A DNA stretch of 12,487 bases from Gammaproteobacteria bacterium (GTDB lineage Bacteria; Pseudomonadota; Gammaproteobacteria; JAJDOJ01): positions 1 through 12,487 of the forward strand of contig JALVEU010000138.1 of the NCBI GenBank assembly GCA_027030565.1, in the 5' to 3' direction. The position numbers and the translations under genes were made by a program. How positions within the stretch are numbered: the first letter of the stretch is position 1; every line of letters starts with the position of its first letter. This document shows, piece by piece, positions 7,198 through 12,487 of this stretch. The notes under the pieces are model-generated. The model had not been told where the DNA came from. It made no database searches and saw only the letters and a list, made by a program, of their open reading frames with translations.

Positions 7198-8358
7198 ATG
7201 TCAGCGCCACGCGCCGCCCGTATGCGGTGTCTGTCACGGACCGCCCTCTTGGGCCTGTTCACTGCGGCCCTGGGTGGATGCACCACTCAGGAACCCCCGG
7301 CCAACCCCCATCCCGATGCCGCCAGCAAGGACCGCATCGCCTACCTGGAAGTCGCGGCAGGACCCAAGGCCTGGTCGGTGGTCCCCCTGCCCGAGGGACG
7401 ATTCGCACTGACCAGCCACGCCGCGAGCGTGCTGGAAGTGTGGACCCTGGGGCCAGGGCGCGTTCCGCGCCGTCTCATGCAGGATCCCGGCGTGGGTTTC
7501 CACCCGGACGCCGTGCGCACCGTGGACTGGGACCGCGACGGCAGGCTGGACCTGCTGGTGGCCGGAGAAGGCGCCGGGACGGTGCAATGGTGGGAACCCA
7601 CCGGAGAAGAGGGGCAGTATCGCCTGGCGGCGAAGGTCATCGCCCCCTTCCCGCCCCGGGACGTGGCGGTGGCCGACTTTGATCAGGATGGCCACGACGA
7701 CCTCGTGGTCGGCCCCTACTCGGGCAGCAAGGTGGCCGTATTCTTCGGAAAGGGCGACTTCCGGTTCGAGCACCAGCTGCTGGAGGCGGCTCCCACGCCC
7801 TCGCACCCGGTGGTGGTGGACTGGGATCACGACGGGGATGCAGACATCGTCTGGCCCGACTGGGACAAGGGTTCCGTCCGCCTGGCACGCAACCAGGGTT
7901 CCCGGGCGTTCCACATCGAGTTCCTGGCGCCCCCCACCTATGGGATCAGCCCACGCCAGCTGAGTGTTGCGGATCTCGACGGCGACGGCTGGGAGGACCT
8001 GGTGGTGGCACTGGAGACGGGCAAGGCCGCCCGGATCCTCTACAACGACCACGGAAAGGGCGTACGCGAGAGCGAGGACATCCCGGCACCCGTCTGGGGC
8101 TACAGCTGGACGGCGGTGTCCGGTACCGGGCCCGACGCACTGCTGGCCCTCAGCGAGGAGGGGCGGATCATCCTGGCCCGACGTCAGGGCGGAGGCTGGA
8201 CGCTGCGTCAGGTGCCCGCCGGGAGCCTGCCCCTGGACCTGTCCTTTGCCGATCTCGATCAGGACGGAGCGCTCGACCTGCTGTTCGCCAACTCCGCAGG
8301 CCGCACCATCGGTATCGTCTTCGGCCCGCTCTGGGAACAGGCGCGGGAGGTGGAGTGA
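7198..8358 (+). CDS. FG-GAP/VCBS repeat lipoprotein
   Basis: 386 residues beginning at ATG 7198, with GGAG at 7184-7187. The N-terminus is a lipoprotein signal ending in the lipobox LGGC (Cys28). The next residues, TT, contain no Asp, so outer-membrane sorting is expected. The rest is a beta-propeller-like set of five repeats, each with a calcium-binding D-x-D-x-D-G-x-x-D loop: D110-D118, D160-D168, D208-D216, D259-D267 and D352-D360 (for example DFDQDGHDDLVVG and DLDGDGWEDLVVA). A degenerate blade without this loop lies at about 290-340. FG-GAP proteins of this size commonly bind ligands or proteins at the cell surface; no catalytic site is visible. The stop overlaps the start of the PPIase gene by one base (TGATG), so the two are translationally coupled. 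A start at 7222 (MRCLSR) would leave the same mature protein. The specific role is unknown. Confidence 0.9.
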   Translation: MSAPRAARMRCLSRTALLGLFTAALGGCTTQEPPANPHPDAASKDRIAYLEVAAGPKAWSVVPLPEGRFALTSHAASVLEVWTLGPGRVPRRLMQDPGVGFHPDAVRTVDWDRDGRLDLLVAGEGAGTVQWWEPTGEEGQYRLAAKVIAPFPPRDVAVADFDQDGHDDLVVGPYSGSKVAVFFGKGDFRFEHQLLEAAPTPSHPVVVDWDHDGDADIVWPDWDKGSVRLARNQGSRAFHIEFLAPPTYGISPRQLSVADLDGDGWEDLVVALETGKAARILYNDHGKGVRESEDIPAPVWGYSWTAVSGTGPDALLALSEEGRIILARRQGGGWTLRQVPAGSLPLDLSFADLDQDGALDLLFANSAGRTIGIVFGPLWEQAREVE

Positions 8359-9254
8359 TGTCCGCGCGCCCGCTGCTGATCTTGCTGCTGCTCCTGAGCG
8401 GGATCGCCGGCAGCCCGGCAGCCGAGCGCGGCGCACATCCCCACGATGATGAGATCCTGGCGGTCGTCGCAGGCGAGCCCATCACGGTCCGGGCCCTGCG
8501 TGCCTATGCCATGAGCCATCCACTGGTGGGCGCCTATCTGGCCGTGCCCGGCAAGGGGCATCTGGTCCTGGAAGACATGATCGCCATGCGCCTGTTTCTC
8601 AAGGAGGGCCAGCGGGTGGGCATCCCGCGCGACCCCGGCATGGAGGACGAGCTCTACTACCACCGGGTGCGCCTGCGCCTGGTGCCGCCCTGCCCCGACC
8701 CGGACGCCGAGACGCTGCACGCGTTCTACGAGCGCCACAAGGACCGCTATTCCACACCCACCTATCTGCGCCTGCGCCGCATCGGCATTCGAACCGGCGA
8801 CGACCTCGCCGCACGGGATCGGGCCCGCAAGCGGTTGCTCGAGATCCGCCGGCGGATCCAGTCCGGAACACTGGATTTCGCCGAGGCGGCCGAGCGCTGG
8901 ACCGAAGACGTCCTCGGCAAGGGCCGCGGCGGCGACGTCGGTTTCGTGCCGTTCGAGGACCCCGACGACCCGTTTCTCGAGCAGCTCCTCGCCCTGAAGC
9001 CGGGCGCCGTCTCAGAGCCCGTGGTACAGGGAGACTACGTGTTCATCTATCAGGTCACAGCCCGGCGTGACCCCATCCCCACCCCGTATGCCGAGCTGGA
9101 TCCGGAAGCCCTGCACGACGACTATCTGAAAGGCTGCTACGACGAGCGCTTCCTCGCCAAGCTGGCGGCGCTCAAGAAGCGCTGGAAAGTGGAGTACCGG
9201 TACGAGGGCGTACCCTACTGGCCGGAGGACTGGGAGCGCCTGCGCAAACACTAG
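8358..9254 (+). CDS. Parvulin-type (PpiC) peptidyl-prolyl isomerase, exported
   Basis: 298 residues from ATG 8358, with GGAGG at 8346-8350. A GTG three bases earlier is less likely. The N-terminus is a hydrophobic signal (MSARPLLILLLLLSGIAGSP, cut near residue 22, with no lipobox). The region at about 30-130 is a helical SurA/PrsA-like N domain (VVAGEPITVRALRAYAMSHP). A parvulin rotamase domain follows at about 133-236, with TPTYLRLRRI, GTLDFAEAAERWTED, GKGRGGDVGFVPFED (187-201) and LKPGAVSEPVVQGDYVFIYQV (212-232). A charged tail follows. Enzymes of this type help fold exported proteins; related EpsD-like PPIases are known in exosortase and exopolysaccharide loci. Here the gene is coupled to the FG-GAP lipoprotein and faces a secreted-protein gene. 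The client protein is not shown by the sequence. Confidence 0.9.
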   Translation: MSARPLLILLLLLSGIAGSPAAERGAHPHDDEILAVVAGEPITVRALRAYAMSHPLVGAYLAVPGKGHLVLEDMIAMRLFLKEGQRVGIPRDPGMEDELYYHRVRLRLVPPCPDPDAETLHAFYERHKDRYSTPTYLRLRRIGIRTGDDLAARDRARKRLLEIRRRIQSGTLDFAEAAERWTEDVLGKGRGGDVGFVPFEDPDDPFLEQLLALKPGAVSEPVVQGDYVFIYQVTARRDPIPTPYAELDPEALHDDYLKGCYDERFLAKLAALKKRWKVEYRYEGVPYWPEDWERLRKH

Positions 9255-9341
9255 CCCGGCGGCAGCAGGACGAGGCTCTGCCTGCGCCCACGGCGCGGCC
9301 CCGCCGGGATGGGTCCTCACCCCGTTTCCGACCGCACCCAG

Positions 9342-9376
9342 CGGAGGGACCGGGCCCGGAGAACCCGGCCCCTCCG
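9342..9376. terminator. Long GC hairpin between convergent genes, possible terminator
   Basis: The arms 9342-9354 and 9364-9376 pair over 12 bp with one A-C mismatch (CGGAGGG-A-CCGGG with CCCGG-C-CCCTCCG) around a nine-base loop. The hairpin lies between the stops of the PPIase gene (+) and secreted paralogue C (-). Neither side has a T-tract, so it is not a standard intrinsic terminator. A smaller inverted repeat, CCCGGCGG at 9255-9262 with CCGCCGGG at 9301-9308, precedes it. The hairpins may protect 3' ends or aid Rho-dependent ending. Confidence 0.4.
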
Positions 9377-9423
9377 CCCCGGCGGTTCAACGCCCTTGCG
9401 CCAAATCGCCTCACGACCTGTTT

Positions 9424-10443
9424 TCAGGGAGCGAAGTACCAGCCGTTGATGATGGTTTGCCGCGCCCCGAAGGCCTGGGTGTCGATGACCGAGTACGAGA
9501 CCACCCCGTTGCCGTCGCATCCGTTGTCCGTGTACGTATCCGGTAGACTCCCTGGATCCGGGACCGGGGGTTGGGTACAGCCGGCCGATAGCGGGGGCTC
9601 CCACCGGATGAAGCCGTTGACGAAGTCCGCCGGGCGTCCAGCGATCGCCGCCGGATCGATGGTGTTCTGCTGGGCATTGGGCAATGGGAAGTTGACCGAG
9701 CGGCGATTCTGCTCGTCGTCGAAGATGTTCACGGTGTACACCACGTCCGGCCCGCCCACGCTGTCGGCGGACCAGACGACGATGTCCGTGGTGTCCCCGC
9801 CGGCAATGGAGTAGCGCAGGCTGAGCCGCACGGGCACGCCAGCAAATGCCCCACCAAATCCGGCCCCAGCAGTGAGCGTGGTGAGACTGGTCGGCCCCAA
9901 GGTCGCGAGGTCCACAGACCCCGCCAGGGCTATGTCGGCCAGGTCGAGACCATATGCCCCCGTGTCCACCGGCCAGGTCGGCACGAAGGCCACGTCGCTG
10001 TCCGCCGTCACCACATGGAAGGCTTCGGCCGTCAGACACTCGTTGGACTCAAAGAGCTCCAGCTGGCCGTCGTTGTTCTGGTCTAGCAGAAAGACAAGGT
10101 AGCCCTCCTTGCCCTCCAAACCCAAGCCCGATTCTTCAGCCCAGACGAAGGGATACACGTCGTTGTTGGTCATGGGGAAGCTGCCGTCGGTGACGTGGTT
10201 CGAGTCCACGTCGAAGAACGTCCAATAGACCGTGCCGGACTGCGCTGGATCCCCGCCGGGGGTCAGGAACGGGCAGCGATCGGCATCGGCCGTGGTGAGA
10301 CCGACGGCCGTGGTATCGCCCGGCCCGTTGTGGATGACCCGCGGGACCAAGACGCCACTCGAGTATAGCCCCATAAAGTAGGCATCGGATCCATTGGTAC
10401 CCAAGGCCGCCGCCACTGCGGCAGCGATCGTGATCTTCTTCAT
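9424..10443 (-). CDS. Secreted paralogous protein C, unknown function
   Basis: 339 residues from ATG 10443, preceded by a strong AGGGGGG. The signal peptide is MKKITIAAAVAAALGTNGSD, likely cut after DA at 21. It has the same two-fold plan as the proteins at 2493-3386 and 3433-4323: VLVPRVIHNG, DTTAVGL, GTVYWTFFDVDSNHVTDG, an EF-hand-like loop (D121, N123, D125, G126, L128, E132), CLTAEAFHV, then GGDTTDIVVWSA, VYTVNIFDDEQNRRSVNF, GFIRW, YSVIDTQAFGARQTIIN. It is more diverged than the other two and about 40 residues longer. One insert follows DTTAVGL and holds Cys57; the other is a Pro/Cys-rich loop in the second half with an added pair, Cys289 and Cys309, where the other two have an acidic loop. 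The tail is GWYFAP rather than PHxD. No anchor or CTERM motif is present. The gene is convergent with the PPIase and lies downstream of the exosortase pair on the same strand, 178 bases away. Confidence 0.9.
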   Translation of the reverse strand: MKKITIAAAVAAALGTNGSDAYFMGLYSSGVLVPRVIHNGPGDTTAVGLTTADADRCPFLTPGGDPAQSGTVYWTFFDVDSNHVTDGSFPMTNNDVYPFVWAEESGLGLEGKEGYLVFLLDQNNDGQLELFESNECLTAEAFHVVTADSDVAFVPTWPVDTGAYGLDLADIALAGSVDLATLGPTSLTTLTAGAGFGGAFAGVPVRLSLRYSIAGGDTTDIVVWSADSVGGPDVVYTVNIFDDEQNRRSVNFPLPNAQQNTIDPAAIAGRPADFVNGFIRWEPPLSAGCTQPPVPDPGSLPDTYTDNGCDGNGVVSYSVIDTQAFGARQTIINGWYFAP

Positions 10444-10491
10444 GATGTCCCCCCTTGGTCGTCATGGGTTTCGTGCAGTACAGCATCCCTG

Positions 10492-10508
10492 CCCCGCCCG
10501 AGGCGGGG
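10492..10508. other. Perfect GC hairpin upstream of secreted paralogue C
   Basis: CCCCGCC (10492-10498) pairs with GGCGGGG (10502-10508) around a three-base loop. The hairpin lies in the 178-base gap between the exosortase-associated gene and secreted paralogue C. It may mark the end of the exosortase transcript or shape the leader of the next gene. No T-tract follows on the minus strand and I find no convincing promoter in this gap, so both readings remain open. Confidence 0.35.
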
Positions 10509-10621
10509 GGTGCACAAACCATACCCCACCGGCGCTGCGCTGCCTAGGTGGACGTCTCCAATTCCGGGTGGTACCCCAGAGGGGCAGGAGATTTGCCGCC
10601 GGACGCAGCCGCCCATGCCCT

Positions 10622-11188
10622 CTAACTCGTGGGATGCACGGCCTCCGATGGGCCCCATAGGCGCTGGTAGAGCACGTCGAAGCAGACGATGACCCAGGCC
10701 AGGAAGGGGAAGAACCCATTGGCCACCTTGTCGGCGAACTTGTAGAGCCAGTGGATCAGGGAGAGGAGCGCGGGGGAGACCCCGCGCGGGAACAGTGGAT
10801 ACCCGTCGGCCAGGAAATGGAGCACGATGATGTCCACGTGCAGCGCATGGAACACGGCCATCAATGCGATGGCCGCCAGTGCGCGGACCACCCCGGAAGT
10901 GGTGAACCCCACCGTGGTCATGACCAGAGCGGGGGCGAAGATCCAGTTGAGCGCCACGCTGAACAGATCAAACCGGAAAGCGAGCGGCTCCTCGCTCCCT
11001 GCCACCAGCAGCGAGAAGCCTTTGCCCATGGGCGGTGTCGAAAGCTCCACCGCACGGCCCAGCACGGCCTCGAGCGGCGGTTCGGCCAGAGTCAGGAACA
11101 GCTTCGAGTACAACGGGAACCAGAGGTAGTACAACCCGGCGAAGGCCAGCACCCACAGGAGGAACCGCAGGACCGGATGCCGGCTCAT
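10622..11188 (-). CDS. Probable exosortase H-associated membrane protein
   Basis: 188 residues from ATG 11188, which overlaps the exosortase stop by four bases (ATGA), a typical coupled pair. It is a small polytopic protein: a membrane segment at about 7-25, an extracytoplasmic stretch (about 30-72, with STPPMGKGFSL), then segments at about 76-95, 100-118 and 160-177. HALHVDIIVLHFLADGYPLF (114-133) carries several His and Asp residues in or next to the membrane. It lacks the exosortase Cys-Arg-His set, so it is not itself a second exosortase. Small membrane proteins encoded beside exosortase H are known as a distinct family, and the position, size and topology agree. I assign it mainly by context and general resemblance. 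Its exact function, perhaps substrate presentation or stability of the exosortase, is not known. Confidence 0.7.
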   Translation of the reverse strand: MSRHPVLRFLLWVLAFAGLYYLWFPLYSKLFLTLAEPPLEAVLGRAVELSTPPMGKGFSLLVAGSEEPLAFRFDLFSVALNWIFAPALVMTTVGFTTSGVVRALAAIALMAVFHALHVDIIVLHFLADGYPLFPRGVSPALLSLIHWLYKFADKVANGFFPFLAWVIVCFDVLYQRLWGPSEAVHPTS

Positions 11189-11694
11189 GCGGATGCACGC
11201 ACCGACGAGCCGCGTCCTGCCCAGAGAATGAACAGGGCCAGCGTGGTGAAGATCATGACGGATTGGAATAGATACACGTGCACCCAGTGAAAGTGCTCCG
11301 GCAGATAGAAACGCACGAAGGCCAGGAGCACCAGGCGCAGCCAGTTGACCACGAACAGCAGGCTCACGAAACCGACGATGCCGAAAAGCCGGCTCCTCCA
11401 GGGCCTTGGGTAGGCGGCCAGCGCCGCCGCGATGAGGATGAACACCGTGACCCCGTCGCAACCCTCCACCACGCGCAGGGTCCCGGCGGCGCCGTAGAGG
11501 ATCACATTGTCCCGGGCACTCACCTGGGGATCGAAATGGGCGAGGACTGCCGCCACGCTGTGGGCCAGGAACGCATAGTAGCCCTCCAACAACGGCTCCA
11601 GGAGCGTGTACAGGGCGTACAGACCGACAAACACGGCGAGAAAGATCGCCGTGAACCGCGTCCAGGCACGAAGCTCGCTTCGATGGTCTGCCAC
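11185..11694 (-). CDS. xrtH: Exosortase/archaeosortase family transpeptidase, probably exosortase H
   Basis: 169 residues, the short form expected for exosortase H. The start is GTG 11694: reading upstream to the tRNA gives no other start codon, although only a distant GGAG precedes it. The three family active-site residues are in place: Cys79 in VVEGCDGV, Arg120 in NWLRLV and His139 in HWVHVYLFQS. Membrane segments run at about 13-33, 82-96, 104-128 and 143-160. Exosortases cut C-terminal tripartite signals (motif, membrane helix, basic tail) and are thought to transfer the protein to a carrier; XrtH acts on IPTLxxWG-CTERM proteins. No such substrate lies in this window. The gene is 83 bases downstream of tRNA-Met with no terminator between them, and overlaps the next gene by ATGA. 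Family membership is near certain; subtype H is based on length, EGC[DN]GV and the partner gene. Confidence 0.82.
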   Translation of the reverse strand: MADHRSELRAWTRFTAIFLAVFVGLYALYTLLEPLLEGYYAFLAHSVAAVLAHFDPQVSARDNVILYGAAGTLRVVEGCDGVTVFILIAAALAAYPRPWRSRLFGIVGFVSLLFVVNWLRLVLLAFVRFYLPEHFHWVHVYLFQSVMIFTTLALFILWAGRGSSVRASA

Positions 11695-11777
11695 GATGCG
11701 GACTGCGTCTCCAGAGAAGGCCGGCGGCGGGTCCTGTTTGAGCCCCGAACGCGTGTGATTGCCGGAGTCTGTGGGAC

Positions 11778-11854
11778 TGGTGGCTATGGGTGGATTCGAA
11801 CCACCGACACCGGCATTATGAGTGCCGTGCTCTAACCAACTGAGCTACATAGCC
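11778..11854 (-). tRNA. tRNA-Met (CAT), elongator type
   Basis: A 77-base cloverleaf with encoded CCA (11780-11778). The acceptor GGCTATG pairs with CATAGCC, the D arm is GCTC-AGTTGGTTA-GAGC, the anticodon stem CGGCA/TGCCG is perfect around CTCATAA with anticodon CAT (complement of 11818-11820), and the T arm is GGTGG-TTCGAAT-CCACC. The acceptor and D-loop match elongator tRNA-Met of E. coli (GGCTACGTAGCTCAGTTGGT). Initiator tRNA is excluded because its first pair would be mismatched. The lysidine-type tRNA-Ile (CAT) is less likely given the acceptor sequence. Confidence 0.96.
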
Positions 11855-11870
11855 GGCAAGCGGGCCGAAA

Positions 11871-11899
11871 AAGATACAGAAACTGCCGTGCGGGTGCAA
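11871..11899 (-). promoter_or_regulatory. Likely promoter of tRNA-Met
   Basis: Read on the minus strand, TTGCAC (11894-11899) and TATCTT (11871-11876) are 17 bases apart. The -10 ends 16 bases before the mature tRNA and is followed by a GC-rich stretch (CGGCCCG) like the discriminators of stringently controlled stable-RNA promoters. The tRNA therefore need not depend on readthrough from ychF, and the same promoter could feed the exosortase genes. Confidence 0.5.
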
Positions 11900-11912
11900 C
11901 AACCCCGCGGGA

Positions 11913-12487
11913 TCAGACGTTGAAGCGAAAGTGCACCACGTCGCCTTCCTGTATCACGTAGTCCCGCCCTTCCAGCCGCCACTTGCCGGCCTCCTTGGCG
12001 CCGTGCTCGCCCCCATAGCGGACGAAGTCTTCGTAGGCGACCACCTCGGCACGGATGAACCCCTTCTCGAAGTCGGTGTGGATCCGACCCGCCGCCTCGG
12101 GGGCGGTGGCTCCTCGGCGCACCGTCCAGGCCCGCACCTCCTTGGGCCCCGCCGTGAAGAAGGTGAGGAGCCCGAGCAAACGGTAACCAGCCCGAATCAG
12201 CCGGTCCAGCCCGGGCTCCTGCAAGCCGATCGCTTCCAGGAATTCCTGCCTGTCGGCCTCTTCCAGCTGGGCGATCTCGGCCTCCATGGCCGCCGAGACG
12301 GGAATCACCTCGGCGCCCTGGGCCGCGGCATATGCACGCAGGGCATCGAGGTGCGGATTGTCGTCGAAACCCTCTTCGGAGACGTTGGCCACGTACAACA
12401 TGGGCTTGGCCGTGAGCAGATGGAGCTCGCGCACCAGGTCCTGATCCGCCTCATCCAGGTCCAGTGTGCGTACAAGCCGCCCCTCAC
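11913..12487 (-). CDS. ychF: Ribosome-binding ATPase YchF, C-terminal part
   Basis: About 190 C-terminal residues are visible and the gene runs off the right edge; the family is usually near 363 residues, so the G1-G3 nucleotide motifs are outside. The visible part starts in the coiled region and continues with LLTAKPMLYVANVSEEGFDD, which contains the family NVSE-type G4 substitute. Next come VIPVSAAMEAEIAQL and then the TGS domain (LTFFTAGPKEVRAWTVRRGATAPEAAGRIHTDFEKGFIRAEVV), and it ends GDVVHFRFNV, a standard YchF C-terminus. The GTG at 12434 is internal. YchF is an Obg-type P-loop protein that prefers ATP and binds ribosomes, with roles in stress and translation. The stop lies 58 bases before the tRNA-Met gene. 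Confidence 0.96.
   Translation of the reverse strand, partial: EGRLVRTLDLDEADQDLVRELHLLTAKPMLYVANVSEEGFDDNPHLDALRAYAAAQGAEVIPVSAAMEAEIAQLEEADRQEFLEAIGLQEPGLDRLIRAGYRLLGLLTFFTAGPKEVRAWTVRRGATAPEAAGRIHTDFEKGFIRAEVVAYEDFVRYGGEHGAKEAGKWRLEGRDYVIQEGDVVHFRFNV

Noticed and set aside
7234..8436. 400-codon open frame on the minus strand opposite the FG-GAP lipoprotein
   Set aside because: It is a mirror of the lipoprotein coding frame. The plus strand has a lipobox, repeats, a promoter and coupling to the next gene.
10440..10658. Small 72-codon minus-strand frame between the exosortase-associated gene and secreted protein C
   Set aside because: It overlaps the end of one gene and the start of the next, with no ribosome site and composition typical of non-coding GC-rich DNA.
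11778..11854. tRNA-Met as an attachment site of a genomic island covering the envelope genes
   Set aside because: No integrase gene and no second copy of the tRNA 3' end was seen at the other edge, and base composition looks alike throughout.

Overview
This GC-rich window has typical gammaproteobacterial gene content: a CnoX/YbbN-type thioredoxin, a bacterial-type (editing) prolyl-tRNA synthetase, an elongator tRNA-Met with encoded CCA, and YchF. Housekeeping genes sit at both edges (1-2337 and 11778-12487). Between them, about 9.4 kb encodes envelope or secreted proteins. The base composition, together with an exosortase H-like gene, would fit a sulfur-oxidising or Chromatiales-type lineage, but that placement is an inference and no gene here fixes the genus.

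Left edge: the 3' end of cnoX/ybbN (+) is followed by an imperfect inverted repeat of a GC-rich motif, then a complete proS (+). Centre-left, all on the minus strand and read right to left: an MBOAT O-acyltransferase (5623-7041), an AlgJ/AlgX-like SGNH acetyltransferase (4444-5619), and two tandem paralogous secreted proteins (3433-4323 and 2493-3386). This run ends at a strong intrinsic terminator (2406-2450). Centre-right, divergent and on the plus strand: a promoter with a perfect TATAAT box, a five-repeat FG-GAP/VCBS lipoprotein, and a coupled parvulin-type peptidyl-prolyl isomerase. Convergent to these is a third paralogue of the secreted family (9424-10443, -). Further right on the minus strand is an exosortase gene (best match XrtH), overlapped by a gene for a small polytopic protein that is probably the XrtH-associated membrane protein. 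Then come tRNA-Met(CAT), with its own likely promoter, and the 3' part of ychF.

The most unusual content is the three-member secreted family (2493-3386, 3433-4323, 9424-10443), which I do not recognise. Each member has a signal peptide, an internal two-fold repeat (DTT...WS, then VY...D..N, then G[YF]L.F, then an Asp-rich loop), an EF-hand-like calcium loop in the first copy, a conserved cysteine pair, and an invariant AFGARQTIIN segment close to the C-terminus. None carries a PEP-CTERM or IPTL-CTERM tail, although an exosortase lies in the same locus. A working model, which is inference only, is an exported-surface module. The MBOAT and AlgJ-like pair would O-acetylate an exopolysaccharide or glycan, the PPIase and FG-GAP lipoprotein would help fold or display proteins at the envelope, the exosortase pair would process tagged proteins encoded elsewhere, and the three secreted paralogues would be the main cargo.
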